DNA of 64,000 nt from Variovorax sp. V213 (lineage in GTDB: Bacteria; Pseudomonadota; Gammaproteobacteria; Burkholderiales; Burkholderiaceae_C). Shown piece after piece: positions 36,324-45,899 of this stretch (positions within the stretch are counted from its first letter, which is position 1; every line of letters begins with the position of its first letter). Both the position numbers and the translations under genes were made by a program. The stretch covers positions 124,001 through 188,000 of the forward strand of contig NZ_AP028665.1 in the NCBI RefSeq assembly GCF_041154455.1, written 5' to 3'. Below the pieces are notes generated by a model, which was given only the letters and a program-made list of their open reading frames with translations, searched no databases and was not told where the DNA came from.

Positions 36324-37214
36324 ATGCGGGAACTGAGCCTTGACCATCTGCGCACCCTGGTCGCCATTGCCGACCTCGGGTCCCTGGCCAATGCCGCGCG
36401 CGCCCTTCACCTGGCGGCGCCCACCGTCACCGTTCAGATCGCGGAACTGGAGTCGCGCTTGGGTGGCCAGTTGCTCGTTCGCGGGCGGGGGCCTGCGCAA
36501 GCGACCGCCCTGGGAGAGCGGTTCATCGCGCGTGCCCGCAGGCTGCTGGCGGACGCGGACGACGCGGTGGAGGACGTTCGACGTCAACTCGCCGGCCAAA
36601 CGGGCCGCGTGCGAGTGGGTGCCTCGACGGGCGCCATTGCGCACCTGCTGCCGCCCGCGCTCGAACGTCTTGCCCGAAACCATCCCGGCATCGACGTGAA
36701 CGTGCAGGTGCTGACCTCCAACGACAGCATGGCCCGGCTCGCCGCAGGTAGCCTGGACCTGGCGGTCGTGGCGCTGCCGCAGGCACCTGTGCGCGGCATT
36801 CATGTCACGCCCCTGCGGCGCGAGGCGGTCATCGCCTTTCTGCCGGCGGCCTGGAAAGCACCCAAGCGGCTTACCCCGCAGTGGCTGGCCCAGCGACCGC
36901 TGATCATGAACGACTCCTCTACACGTCTTTACCGGCTGACCGCGGAATGGTTCTCCACGGCGGGTGTCCATTGCCGGCCGCGCATCGAGCTCAACTACAA
37001 CGATGCGATCAGGACGCTGGTCGCCGCCGGCTACGGAGCGGCCTTGCTGCCGGAGGAATCGCACGAGCCTGCGCACGATCCTCGCATCGCCGTCCGCCCG
37101 CTCAGCCCGGCTCTATCGCGGCAGCTGGGTCTCGCGGTCAGTGACCGAGGCGCCAGCGGCCCCACACGTTTCGTGTTGCAGGCGTTGCTGCCTGAGAGGG
37201 ATTCGGCTACTTGA
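36324..37214 (+). CDS. LysR-family transcriptional regulator
   Basis: A 296-residue LysR protein (MRELSLDHLRTLVAIADLGS then LANAARALHLAAPTVTVQI). It is divergent from argC with an 82-bp gap, suggesting control of argC or of itself. Its last 8 bases overlap the stop end of an opposing aldolase remnant, showing that the region downstream was reshaped by a deletion. Confidence 0.86.
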   Translation: MRELSLDHLRTLVAIADLGSLANAARALHLAAPTVTVQIAELESRLGGQLLVRGRGPAQATALGERFIARARRLLADADDAVEDVRRQLAGQTGRVRVGASTGAIAHLLPPALERLARNHPGIDVNVQVLTSNDSMARLAAGSLDLAVVALPQAPVRGIHVTPLRREAVIAFLPAAWKAPKRLTPQWLAQRPLIMNDSSTRLYRLTAEWFSTAGVHCRPRIELNYNDAIRTLVAAGYGAALLPEESHEPAHDPRIAVRPLSPALSRQLGLAVSDRGASGPTRFVLQALLPERDSAT

Positions 37215-37296
37215 GCCGGTCCTGCACGACCCGGTCAAGCAGGTCGAGCGCCACGTCCACGATCATGTCCTCCTGGCCGCCCACCCGGGACCGCGG
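37207..37296 (-). pseudogene. C-terminal scrap of a 4-hydroxy-2-oxovalerate aldolase
   Basis: About 29 codons encode SRVGGQEDMIVDVALDLL followed by DRVVQDRLK and a stop. The VGGQEDMIVDVALDL stretch resembles the conserved C-terminus of MhpE/DmpG-type aldolases of catechol meta-cleavage routes. The rest of the gene is missing; the upstream boundary is the 3' end of the galactarate dehydratase gene. Confidence 0.55.
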
Positions 37297-37311
37297 CGCC
37301 AAGCACCAACG

Positions 37312-38901
37312 TCAGGTCACGGGTGCCGGGTTGAACAGCACCAGCGCGTTGTGCAGCTTCCACTGTTCGGCCCAGGTCTTCTTCCTGCCGCTGGCCACCT
37401 CGAGCATCAGGCGGAACATCTCCCAGCCCACGTCCTCGATGGTGGCGTCGCCGTCGGCAATGCGGCCCGCGTTCACGTCCATCAGGTCGTGCCAGCGGCG
37501 CGCCAGGTCGCTGCGCGTGGCCACCTTGATCACCGGCACCTCGGCCAGGCCGTAGGGCGTGCCGCGGCCGGTGGTGAACACATGCAGGTTCATGCCGGCG
37601 GCCAGCTGCAGCGTGCCGCAGATGAAGTCGCTGGCGGGCGTGGCGGCATAGAGCAGGCCTTTCTGCCGGGCCTTCTCGCCCGGGGACACCACGCCCGAGA
37701 TCGGCGCGCTGCCGCTCTTGACGATCGAGCCCATGGCTTTTTCGACGATGTTCGAGAGCCCGCCCTTCTTGTTGCCCGGCGTGGTGTTGGCGCTGCGGTC
37801 GACGCGGCCGCGGTCCAGGTAGGCGTCGTACCAGGCCATCTCGCGGATCATGGCCTCGGCCACCTCGGGCGTGGTCGCGCGCGAGGTGAGCTGGTCGATG
37901 CCGTCGCGCACCTCGGTCACCTCCGAGAACATCACGGTGGCGCCGGCGCGCACCAGCAGGTCGGTGCAGAAGCCCACGGCCGGATTGGCGGTGACGCCCG
38001 AGAAGGCGTCGCTGCCGCCGCACTGCACGCCCACCACGAGTTCGCTGGCGGGCACGGTCTCGCGCCGGCGGGCGTTGAGCCGCTCCAGGTGCTCTTCGGC
38101 CTGGCGCAGGATCGAGTCGATCATCGACATGAAGCCGACGTGCGCGTCGTCCTGCAGGCACACCACGTCGAGCTTGCTGTCAGCGCTGGTGCCGACGTCG
38201 GCCACGTTGCGCTCGTCCACCAGTGGGATGCTGCCCGGCGGCAGCAGGCGCTCGGGCTGCAGCTTCTCGCAGCCCAGGCTGATGACCATCACCTCGCCGC
38301 CGAAGTTCGGGTTGAGGCTGATGTTGCGCAGGGTGCGGATCGGGATGACCGCGTCGGGCGCATCGATGGCCACGCCGCAGCCGTAGCTGTGGGAGAGGCC
38401 CACCACGTCGTCGACATGGGGGTACTTGGGCAGCAGCTCGGCCTTGATGCGCTGGACCGCGAAATCGACCACGCCCGCCACGCACTGCACGGTCTGGGTG
38501 ATCGCGAGGATGTTGCGCGTGCCGACCGATCCGTCGAGGTTGCGGTAGCCCTCGAAGGTGTAGCCCTCCAGAGGCGGCTGGGCGGGGGGCTTGACGGTGG
38601 CGATCGGCAGGCCTTCGAGCTCGCGCGCGGCGGGCATCTGCAGCAGGCGCTCGTGCACCCAGCTGCCGCGCGGGATGGCCTTCAGCGCGTAGCCGATCGG
38701 CACGTTGTAGCGGATGACGGCGTCGCCTTCGGCCAGGTCGGTCAGCGAGACCTTGTGGCCCTGCGGCACGTTGTCGACCAGCACGAGGCCGTCGGCAAAG
38801 GTGGCGCCGGCCTTCAGGCCGCCGTCATTGGCCACGATGGCGACGTTGTCGCGCTCGTGCATGGTGATGCAGAGCGGAGCCTGGGCAACTGATTCAGCCA
38901 T
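37312..38901 (-). CDS. garD: Galactarate dehydratase (UxaA/GarD family)
   Basis: A 529-residue enzyme, near the usual GarD length. The N-terminal SAF-like domain is followed by the catalytic UxaA/GarD part: [44 protein letters not shown] and [17 protein letters not shown]. It dehydrates galactarate to a 5-keto-4-deoxyglucarate using a metal. A strong ribosome site (AGGAGGA) precedes ATG 38901. It is 14 bp downstream of the enolase-family dehydratase gene and in the same operon. Confidence 0.9.
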   Translation of the reverse strand: MAESVAQAPLCITMHERDNVAIVANDGGLKAGATFADGLVLVDNVPQGHKVSLTDLAEGDAVIRYNVPIGYALKAIPRGSWVHERLLQMPAARELEGLPIATVKPPAQPPLEGYTFEGYRNLDGSVGTRNILAITQTVQCVAGVVDFAVQRIKAELLPKYPHVDDVVGLSHSYGCGVAIDAPDAVIPIRTLRNISLNPNFGGEVMVISLGCEKLQPERLLPPGSIPLVDERNVADVGTSADSKLDVVCLQDDAHVGFMSMIDSILRQAEEHLERLNARRRETVPASELVVGVQCGGSDAFSGVTANPAVGFCTDLLVRAGATVMFSEVTEVRDGIDQLTSRATTPEVAEAMIREMAWYDAYLDRGRVDRSANTTPGNKKGGLSNIVEKAMGSIVKSGSAPISGVVSPGEKARQKGLLYAATPASDFICGTLQLAAGMNLHVFTTGRGTPYGLAEVPVIKVATRSDLARRWHDLMDVNAGRIADGDATIEDVGWEMFRLMLEVASGRKKTWAEQWKLHNALVLFNPAPVT

Positions 38902-38915
38902 GATGGGTCCTCCTG

Positions 38916-40064
38916 CTATGCCCGCTTGCCGATTTCCACTTCTTCGCGCGTCCAGCCCTTGGCCTGCTCGCTGAGGCTGAGACCCAGACCCGGCCGCGTC
39001 GGCACCAGCATGCGGCCATCCTTGATCTCGAGACGCTCGTTGAAGAGCGGCTCCAGCCAGTCGAAGTGCTCGACCCATGGTTCGGTCGCGTAGACGGCGC
39101 CGAGGTGCACATGGAGCTCCATCGCAAAATGCGGGCCGAGGCTCAGGCCCGCCTGCTCGGCCTGCCCCGCGATCTTGAGGAAGGGCGTGATGCCGCCCAC
39201 GCGAGGCGCATCGGGCATCAGGTAGTCGGCGGCGCGGTGGCGGATCAGCTCCCCGTGTTCCGCTGCGCTCGTCAGCATCTCGCCCGTGGCGATGGGTGTG
39301 TCGAACGCGGCCGCCAGCGCAGCGTGGCCTTCGAAGTCGTAGGCGTCGAGCGGCTCCTCGATCCAGATCAGATTGAACTGCTCGAAGATGCGGCACATGC
39401 GCTGTGCGGTCGGCCTGTCCCATTGCTGGTTGGCGTCGACCATCAGCGGCATGTCATCGCCCAGGTGCTTGCGCACAGCTTCGACACGCTGGATGTCGAG
39501 CGCGCGATCGGGCTGGCCGACCTTGAGCTTGATGCCGCCGATGCCGCGCTCGCGCGAGGCCGCGGCGTTGACAAGGAGCTGATCCAGCGGTGTGTGCAGG
39601 AAGCCGCCCGAGGTGTTGTAGCACTGGACCGAATCCCGCTGCGAGCCCAGGAGCTTCGAGAGCGACAGGCCGGCACGCCGCGCCTTCAGGTCGTAGAGGG
39701 CCACGTCGAAGGCGCCGATCGCCTGTACCGCCATGCCGCTGCGCCCGACCGATGCGCCCGCCCAGCAGAGCTTGGTCCACAGCCTGGAAATGTCGCTCGG
39801 GTCCTCGCCAATCAAGGCGGGTGCGATCTCCTTGGCATGTGCGAACTGGCCGGGGCCGCCTGCACGCTTGGAGTAGCTGAAGCCGAGACCGCGGTGGCCG
39901 TCCCGGGTCTCGATCTCGGCGAACAGCATCGCGATCTCGGTCATCGGCTTCTGGCGGCCGGTGAGCACCTTGGCATCACTGATCGGATTGGCGAGCGGGA
40001 GGTAGCAGGAGGACACGCGAATCCAGGCGATGCGGTCGCCCGCTGCGGAAGGGGAAGTGGTCAT
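38916..40064 (-). CDS. Enolase-superfamily sugar-acid dehydratase (L-talarate/galactarate dehydratase-like)
   Basis: A 382-residue mandelate-racemase-type enzyme. Catalytic bases are the K179-x-K181 pair (GIKLKVG) and H312 ([11 protein letters not shown]); metal ligands are D210, E236 and E262. The KxK plus histidine arrangement and neighbouring garD point to L-talarate/galactarate dehydratase. It begins ten bases upstream of the Bug receptor stop region in the same operon. Confidence 0.85.
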   Translation of the reverse strand: MTTSPSAAGDRIAWIRVSSCYLPLANPISDAKVLTGRQKPMTEIAMLFAEIETRDGHRGLGFSYSKRAGGPGQFAHAKEIAPALIGEDPSDISRLWTKLCWAGASVGRSGMAVQAIGAFDVALYDLKARRAGLSLSKLLGSQRDSVQCYNTSGGFLHTPLDQLLVNAAASRERGIGGIKLKVGQPDRALDIQRVEAVRKHLGDDMPLMVDANQQWDRPTAQRMCRIFEQFNLIWIEEPLDAYDFEGHAALAAAFDTPIATGEMLTSAAEHGELIRHRAADYLMPDAPRVGGITPFLKIAGQAEQAGLSLGPHFAMELHVHLGAVYATEPWVEHFDWLEPLFNERLEIKDGRMLVPTRPGLGLSLSEQAKGWTREEVEIGKRA

Positions 40065-40074
40065 GGTTGGCTGC

Positions 40075-41034
40075 TCAATCGATCGTGATCTTTCCGGCCT
40101 CGATCACCTTCTTCCAGCGGGCGTATTCCTTCTGCTGGAACTCCGCGAACTGGGCCGGCGTGTTGGCGACCATCTCGAAGCCGATCGATGTGAATTGATC
40201 CTTCACCTTCGGATCGTTCAGTGCTTCGACGAACGCTGCATGCGCCTTCTCACGCACCGCAGGCGGCAGTCCCTTCGGCGCGACGATCGCTTGCCACGAG
40301 GCGACCTCGACGTTCTTGACGCCGGCTTCCGCCAGGGTGGGCACGTCCGGGAAGATGGGCGAGCGCTTCGGGCTGGTGATGGCAAGCGCGCGCATCTTTC
40401 CGCCCTTGATGTATTGCGCCACCGCGTTGACGTTCTGGAACGACGCATCGACCTGGCCGCCCATCAGGTCGGTGTGCGCGGGCGCGCCGCCTTTGTAGGG
40501 AACGTGGATGCCAGTCGTGCCGCTTTGCTGCCAGAAGAGTTCGGCGGTCAGGTGATCGCTCGAGCCGTTGCCGGCCGAGGCGAAGGTCATCTTGCCGGGG
40601 TTGGCCTTTTCGTACGCGATCACGTCGGCCACGCTCTTGTGCGGCGAGCTGGTCGGCACCACCAGGATATTGGGTGACGCGACGGCCACCGTGATCAGGT
40701 CGAAGTCGTTCAGTGCGTCGTACTGCAGGCCCTTGACAAGGTGCGGCACGATGACGAGCGGGCCGAGCGAGGTGACAAGGAACGTATATCCGTCCGGCGC
40801 CGCGCGCTTGACGAAGGTCGCACCGATCGTGCCGGTCGCGCCGGCCTTGTTGTCGACGAGGAAGGATTGCTTGAACTTCTCTGTGAGGCGGGGACCGATG
40901 GCCCGCGCCACTTGGTCGGTGGATCCGCCGGGCGGAAAGGGAACGACCATGGTCACGGATTTTTGCGGCCAGTCTTGGGCGCTGGCGGCCCAGGCGGTCA
41001 GCCCGAGGGCGAATGCAGTCAGGATTTTCTTCAC
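40075..41034 (-). CDS. Bug/TctC-family periplasmic solute receptor (4 of 4), first gene of the galactarate operon
   Basis: A 319-residue receptor whose signal peptide (KKILTAFALGLTAWAASAQ) starts at GTG 41034, which is preceded by a GGAG ribosome site; ATG 41049 is an upstream alternative. Family marks: VTMVVPFPPGGSTDQVAR, FLVDNKAGATGTIG, FASAGNGSSDHL and VANTPAQFAEFQ. As the first gene of the operon with two galactarate/talarate dehydratases, it probably binds an aldarate. A LacI-type operator lies 26 bp upstream of the start. Confidence 0.9.
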   Translation of the reverse strand: MKKILTAFALGLTAWAASAQDWPQKSVTMVVPFPPGGSTDQVARAIGPRLTEKFKQSFLVDNKAGATGTIGATFVKRAAPDGYTFLVTSLGPLVIVPHLVKGLQYDALNDFDLITVAVASPNILVVPTSSPHKSVADVIAYEKANPGKMTFASAGNGSSDHLTAELFWQQSGTTGIHVPYKGGAPAHTDLMGGQVDASFQNVNAVAQYIKGGKMRALAITSPKRSPIFPDVPTLAEAGVKNVEVASWQAIVAPKGLPPAVREKAHAAFVEALNDPKVKDQFTSIGFEMVANTPAQFAEFQQKEYARWKKVIEAGKITID

Positions 41035-41059
41035 CGGTGTCTCCAGCATGGTTGGATGA

Positions 41060-41077
41060 AATGGTAACGTTATCATT
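41060..41077. promoter_or_regulatory. LacI-family operator 1
   Basis: AATGGTAACGTTATCATT: an 18-base palindrome with one mismatched pair and a central CG, the form typical of LacI-family sites. It lies just upstream of the Bug receptor start. Two further copies follow at 41168 and 41233, in the gap shared with the lacI-type gene. Confidence 0.65.
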
Positions 41078-41167
41078 TGCGGCGATGTTTGGAATTCCAG
41101 CTGCCTGGTTGTGCCGCTGCTCGACCTTCCACCTTGCGTGTGACGGCTGGAATCGTCGAGCCGCTCA

Positions 41168-41185
41168 AATGATATCGTTGTCATT
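41168..41185. promoter_or_regulatory. LacI-family operator 2
   Basis: AATGATATCGTTGTCATT, matching the first site at most positions, with the same central CG. Its centre is 108 bp from site 1. Confidence 0.6.
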
Positions 41186-41232
41186 TCATGCAGTCAATCG
41201 GCCTTATCCCGGGTATTCCCTGTGGCGTGAAT

Positions 41233-41250
41233 CATGCTAACGTTGTCATA
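41233..41250. promoter_or_regulatory. LacI-family operator 3
   Basis: CATGCTAACGTTGTCATA, sharing ATGxTAACGTTxTCAT with site 1. It ends 21 bp before the start codon of the LacI-type gene, suggesting autoregulation. Its centre is 65 bp from site 2. Confidence 0.6.
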
Positions 41251-41271
41251 CCTGTTTCAGATCGCTTCTCG

Positions 41272-42273
41272 ATGAACGCCCCCCTCCCCCTCAAGGCCGC
41301 AACGCTTCACGACGTCGCTCGCGAGGCGGGTGTCTCGCTCATCACCGCCTCGCGCGCGCTCAGCAATCCCGGCGTGGTTTCGGACAAGACGATTGCACGC
41401 GTGCAGCAAGCCGTGGAGGCCACCGGATACATCCCCAATCTGCTCGCAGGAAGCCTCAAATCCAAGCGCAGCCTGATGGTCGCGGGCATCGTGCCGGCGC
41501 TCTCGGTGCAGCAGTTCCTGCCGACCGTGCAGATGCTCACGACCACCTTGGCAGGGGCCGGGTACCAGCTGATCCTGGGGCAGACGAATTACGACGCCGA
41601 GCAAGAAGAGGCCGTGCTGCACACGATGATCAGTCGTCAGCCCGATGGCATCGTCATGACGGGCCTGGTCCGATCCCAGAAGGCGCGGGATCGGCTGCGC
41701 CGCGCGAACATCCCGGTGGTGGAAACCTGGGACTTGAGCGATCGTCCGGTCGACATGCTGGTCGGCTTCTCGCACCTGAAGGTGGGCAGCGCCGTCGCGG
41801 GCTACTTTCTGTCCAAGGGATGGAAACATCTGGGCATTGCGACTGGCAACGACCACCGCGCCATGCAGCGTCGCGAGGGGTTCCTGGCGACTCTTGGACA
41901 CGACGTCTCCACAGCGATCGTGCCCGCGCCCAGCAGCCTGGAGCTCGGCAGGCAGGCACTCGCGCAACTGCTGCAGCAGGATCCGGCGCTGCAGGCGGTT
42001 TGCTGCAGCTCGGACCAACTGGCGCATGGCGTTCTGGTCGAGGCGCAGGCGCGGGGCCTGCGGGTGCCGCAGGATCTTGCGGTCTTCGGTTTCGGCAATG
42101 CGGACTTTTCGGCCCACATGGTGCCGTCGATCTCGACGATCCACGTCGATGGTCCGGAGATCGGACGGCTCGCGGCACAGCTGATCATCGACCGGTGCCG
42201 CGGAGCGACCATCGAACGGCCCGTCGTTGACGTAGGTTTTCGAATCATCGAGCGCCAGTCGACGGCCTTGTAG
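41272..42273 (+). CDS. LacI-family regulator of the galactarate/talarate operon
   Basis: A 333-residue LacI/GalR-type repressor. The DNA-binding domain is at residues about 10-58 (LHDVAREAGVSLITASRALS, then hinge IPNLLAGSLKSKRS), followed by a periplasmic-binding-like effector domain. It resembles the GntR/IdnR gluconate group more than sugar repressors. It is divergent from the aldarate operon with three operator-like palindromes between them, so it most likely represses that operon and itself. The frame is open upstream but ATG 41272 fits the family start. Confidence 0.88.
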   Translation: MNAPLPLKAATLHDVAREAGVSLITASRALSNPGVVSDKTIARVQQAVEATGYIPNLLAGSLKSKRSLMVAGIVPALSVQQFLPTVQMLTTTLAGAGYQLILGQTNYDAEQEEAVLHTMISRQPDGIVMTGLVRSQKARDRLRRANIPVVETWDLSDRPVDMLVGFSHLKVGSAVAGYFLSKGWKHLGIATGNDHRAMQRREGFLATLGHDVSTAIVPAPSSLELGRQALAQLLQQDPALQAVCCSSDQLAHGVLVEAQARGLRVPQDLAVFGFGNADFSAHMVPSISTIHVDGPEIGRLAAQLIIDRCRGATIERPVVDVGFRIIERQSTAL

Positions 42274-42385
42274 GGTTCGATGAGCCCGTGCATCTCAGAA
42301 TCTCGACTCGTTCGAGATCAACAACGTTGCGCTGATTGCTTAGGAACGCATTTCTGCACATGGACGAGTGCCAGCCGACCGGCAG

Positions 42386-43093
42386 CTATGCGATCAGATG
42401 CGCGTAGCTGCGCCGATTGGCCCGGTAGCAATCGCACGCCGCGTTCTCCAGCCCCTCGCGGTCCGTGATCGTGATGACGCCCCGTCGATAGTCGATCAGC
42501 CGGCGCGTGTGCAGGGCCGTTGCCGCATTGGTGATGCCGACCCGGCGCACGCCCAGCATGCGGCCCAGCACTTCATGCGTGAGCGCCAGGTGCGTCGAAT
42601 GCGCGCAGTCCTGTGTGGTCAGCAGCCAGCGCGCCAGCCGCTCCTCGATCTGGTGGAAGCGGTTGCACAGGCCCGAGCGGCCGAACTCCATCAGGAGCAC
42701 GCAGACGTAGCGATTGAGGATGCGCTTGAGCTTCGAGTTCTGCTCCAGCTCCTGGGCGAACGATTGCGCCGTCAGGCGCCAGGCCATGCCGCTGCCCTGC
42801 ACCAGCGCCCGCAGCGGCGCGCTCTGCACGTCCAGCGACAGCTCGTAGCCCAGGGCGCCCTCGTTGCCCACCATCCCCGTCTGGAGGCCATCGTGGCCGT
42901 CCGCGGTCGACACCAGCGAGACGAACGCGCTCGTGGGGAAATGGATGTGATGGATGACATCGCCCGGCTCGTAGAGGATCTGCGCCGTGGCCAGCTGCAC
43001 GCTGTCGCAGCGCTCGAGCAGATGCGCGCGGTCCACGGGCGGCAGCGCCTCGAGCAGGCGATTGAAGATGGGACGGGGCGGGGCTGATGTCAC
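42386..43093 (-). CDS. Crp/Fnr-family regulator 1
   Basis: A 235-residue regulator with a cyclic-nucleotide-binding-like domain (ILYEPGDVIHHIHFPTSAFV) and a C-terminal winged helix (LTHEVLGRMLGVRRVGITNA). The glycine/arginine phosphate cassette of true CRP is not obvious and the FNR cysteines are absent, so the signal is unknown. It is paralogous to the next gene and on the same strand. Confidence 0.85.
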   Translation of the reverse strand: MTSAPPRPIFNRLLEALPPVDRAHLLERCDSVQLATAQILYEPGDVIHHIHFPTSAFVSLVSTADGHDGLQTGMVGNEGALGYELSLDVQSAPLRALVQGSGMAWRLTAQSFAQELEQNSKLKRILNRYVCVLLMEFGRSGLCNRFHQIEERLARWLLTTQDCAHSTHLALTHEVLGRMLGVRRVGITNAATALHTRRLIDYRRGVITITDREGLENAACDCYRANRRSYAHLIA

Positions 43094-43208
43094 GGAACCG
43101 CCTGTTGGGAAGAATCAGCGCGGAAATGCGCAACCGAGCGCATTGTTGCCGAGGGCTCCTCTCGCGTCTGTGCGCAGGCGCACCGACCGCGGCGCGATCG
43201 CCGCTGTC

Positions 43209-43949
43209 TCAGGTTGCGGGCTGACGGGGTAGCAGGCGATCCGTTTCACGCTTCACGACCTCATAGCACTCGCACACCTGCTTCTCCAGCCCCGGGCGGT
43301 TCAGCACCGTGATGTGACCCCGCGCGTACTTGATCAGGTTCAGGCGCTGCAGCTTGCCGGCCGCCTCCGTCACCCCTTCGCGCCGCACGCCGAGCATGTT
43401 GGCGATCAGTTCCTGGGTCATCACCAGCTCGTTGCCGGGCAACCTGTCGAGGCTCAGCAGCAGCCAGCGGCACAGCTGCTGTTCCAGCGAGTGGTGCCGG
43501 TTGCAGACCGCCGTCTGTGACATCTGGGTGATGAGCGACTGGGTGTAACGCAGCAGCAGATGCAGCAGGGGGCCGCCGTTGTCCGTCAGCTGCTTGATGT
43601 GGCTGGCGCTCAGGCGGAACGCGTGTCCCGCGCTTTGCACCACGGCGCGGTTGGGCGTACTGCCCCCGCCCATCAGCAGCGAAACGCCGACCATGCCCTC
43701 GAATCCGACGACGGCGATTTCGGCCGATTGCCCGTTTTCCAGCACGTACAGCAGCGAGACGATGCAATCGGTCGGGAAATACACGTACTGCTGTACCACG
43801 CCCAATTCGTAAAGCACCTCGCCAAGCTTGAGCGGCACCAGTTCAAGGAGCGGCATCAGGCCCGTCAGCACCTCCGGCGGCATCACCTCCAGGAGGCTGT
43901 TGCGCGCCACGGCTGCACGCGAAGAAGATGAGGGCGGGGTCGATGCCAT
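43209..43949 (-). CDS. Crp/Fnr-family regulator 2
   Basis: A 246-residue paralog of the preceding regulator: VLYELGVVQQYVYFPTDCIV and the helix-turn-helix MTQELIANMLGVRREGVTEA. It has one CNRHHS cysteine but no FNR iron-sulfur cluster motif. ATG 43949 is preferred to the longer frame, whose 23 extra residues overlap no homology. It is divergent from the histidine kinase gene with a 219-bp gap, so the two may belong to one stress or redox circuit. Confidence 0.85.
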   Translation of the reverse strand: MASTPPSSSSRAAVARNSLLEVMPPEVLTGLMPLLELVPLKLGEVLYELGVVQQYVYFPTDCIVSLLYVLENGQSAEIAVVGFEGMVGVSLLMGGGSTPNRAVVQSAGHAFRLSASHIKQLTDNGGPLLHLLLRYTQSLITQMSQTAVCNRHHSLEQQLCRWLLLSLDRLPGNELVMTQELIANMLGVRREGVTEAAGKLQRLNLIKYARGHITVLNRPGLEKQVCECYEVVKRETDRLLPRQPAT

Positions 43950-44168
43950 GCGAAAGAAGACTCCAAAGTGCCCATCATTTTGCCGCCGATACCTCGCCGT
44001 CTGTGCGCTGCCGCACAAAGACGCGGGCTACTTCCGCATGCGGCACGTATGTACGACGCCGCACAGACAAAGCTCCCCCGAGCAGCTAACGATGGCGCTA
44101 CGCCTTCCAAGTGGAAGCAGGCGGCATTCATTGAATGAACCAGGCGCAAGCCATCGAGGTCTCGGAAC

Positions 44169-45293
44169 ATGCGCAACTTTCTTACAAACAACCGGGAGGA
44201 GCTGGTTTCACGGTGCAAGTCGAAAGTTGCACTGCGGCCCCGGCGGGCCGCCACTGAACATCAGTTGGCGAACGGCATCCCGTTGTTCCTCGAGCAGCTG
44301 ATAAGAACCCTTGCGGCCGAAGAAGACGACAAACCCGCCGACAGCATCAGGATCTCGGGGCCATCGGGCGGGGACTCGCTGACCTTGTCGGAGATGGGGG
44401 TGTCCGCAACAGCCCATGGCAAGGAGTTGCTGAATTTGGGGTACACGGTTGACCAGGTCGTTCACGACTATGGCGACCTTTGCCAGGCGATCACGGACCT
44501 GGCCTTCGAACGCGATGCCCCCTTCGCGGTCGGAGAATTCCGGACCTTGAACCGGTGCCTGGACAACGCCATTGCGGATGCGGTCACCGAGTTCAGCTTC
44601 CAGCGGGATTCGCAAATCGCCCGTCAGCACAGCCTCGACGCGACAGAGCGTTTCGGGTTCCTGGTCCACGAGCTGCGCAACTCCCTTGGGACAGCAACCC
44701 TGGCGATTCACGCGCTTGAACTCGGCAACATGACGGTGGGCGGCGCCACCGGGGCCGTGCTGAAACGCAGCCTGTCGGCAATGGGTGCCCTGATCAGCCG
44801 GGCGCTCGCCGAGGTGCGCAGCGGCGCCGCCGAACAGCGGCAGACATTTTCTTTGGCCTTGTTCATCAAGGACGCCGAAACCGCGGCCCGGCTCGTTGCA
44901 GGCGCCGCAGGTTGCGTCTTGGAGGTGCCGACCGTCGACTCCCGCCTGGCCATCCGGGGAAACCGCGAGCTGCTGCTCGCCGCATTGGCGAACCTCTTGC
45001 AAAACGCGTTCAAGTTCACGCACCCGCACACCGATGTCGCCTTGAGGGCCTATGAGCGTGGCGAGCACGTCCTGATCGAAGTCGAAGATCGCTGCGGAGG
45101 GCTGCCACCGGGAATCGCCGCCAAAATGTTCGCCCCCTTCAATCAGCACAGTCACGACAGGTCGGGATTGGGCCTGGGTCTTTCCATCGCCCGCCAAAGC
45201 GTTGAGGCGGACTTCGGCACCCTGACCGTTCGCGACGTGCCGGGCGTCGGTTGCGTCTTCACCATCTGCCTGCCGCGTCACCCCCTGCCCTGA
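44169..45293 (+). CDS. Sensor histidine kinase, cytoplasmic type
   Basis: A 374-residue kinase without transmembrane segments. An N-terminal helical part (GYTVDQVVHDYGDLCQAITD) precedes the phosphoacceptor H167 in LVHELRNSLG. The ATP domain has the N box (LANLLQNAFKFT, N279), a G1 variant EVEDRCGGLPPG at 305-316, and G2 GLGLGLSI at 333-340. The usual DNG of G1 reads DRC here. No response regulator follows; a 77-residue protein gene is next. It likely senses a soluble signal through the N-terminal domain. Confidence 0.85.
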   Translation: MRNFLTNNREELVSRCKSKVALRPRRAATEHQLANGIPLFLEQLIRTLAAEEDDKPADSIRISGPSGGDSLTLSEMGVSATAHGKELLNLGYTVDQVVHDYGDLCQAITDLAFERDAPFAVGEFRTLNRCLDNAIADAVTEFSFQRDSQIARQHSLDATERFGFLVHELRNSLGTATLAIHALELGNMTVGGATGAVLKRSLSAMGALISRALAEVRSGAAEQRQTFSLALFIKDAETAARLVAGAAGCVLEVPTVDSRLAIRGNRELLLAALANLLQNAFKFTHPHTDVALRAYERGEHVLIEVEDRCGGLPPGIAAKMFAPFNQHSHDRSGLGLGLSIARQSVEADFGTLTVRDVPGVGCVFTICLPRHPLP

Positions 45294-45331
45294 CCGGCCC
45301 TTCGTCGTTCTCCGATCCGAAAGGACTCACC

Positions 45332-45565
45332 ATGGACATTCAATTACTGATGAGGATCGGACGCATGACGCCCCCCCGGTGGCTCACGCTGTCGGCAGAT
45401 GTCGCTGCGGCAAAGCGGCTGGTTGCAAGCGGCATGATCGAAATGACTCTTGAGGTTCAAGGCAAGGCAAAAAGACTCGCGCTGGAAGTAGCGCATGTGG
45501 ACGCGATCACCAGCGAGGGCGCCTCGGCGATCGCGCACGAAAAATCCTCCTCAAGGCGGAAATAG
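45332..45565 (+). CDS. Small protein of unknown function downstream of the kinase
   Basis: A 77-residue open frame with a ribosome site (AAAGGAC) before ATG 45332, 38 bp after the kinase gene. It starts MDIQLLMRIGRMTPPRWLTL and ends basic; two short hydrophobic-amphipathic stretches but no domain recognised. It could be a small regulator co-transcribed with the kinase. The following 45566-45899 contain no supported gene. Confidence 0.5.
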   Translation: MDIQLLMRIGRMTPPRWLTLSADVAAAKRLVASGMIEMTLEVQGKAKRLALEVAHVDAITSEGASAIAHEKSSSRRK

Positions 45566-45899
45566 GCATCGCGATTGCGTCGATGCATCGGACTGACAGC
45601 ATCCATTGATGCATCACGCACTTCGCTCCGATCCCACCGGGTTCACCTCGAATCAGCATTCCTTTTGGTCTGGGTTCCCCACCGGTCTGCCAGATCGTGA
45701 GCGGCAAGCATGCTTGGCAAAGGAAGGGCACCGCTTGATGTCAAGGACGAGCCGGACGAGCGTCCCAGCGATCTTTGGGCGCACGCGTTGCGCTATGTCT
45801 CCCGTGGAATAGCTGATGTGCCCCAAGAACAATCGTCGCCAGCAACTGCGACTCGTAGACTGGTCCGCGACGTTCCAATTCATGACATCAGGAGACACC

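Noticed and set aside
36964..38892. Plus-strand open frame of 642 codons antisense to garD
   Set aside because: Antisense shadow in GC-rich DNA; His/Val/Ala-rich translation without domains.
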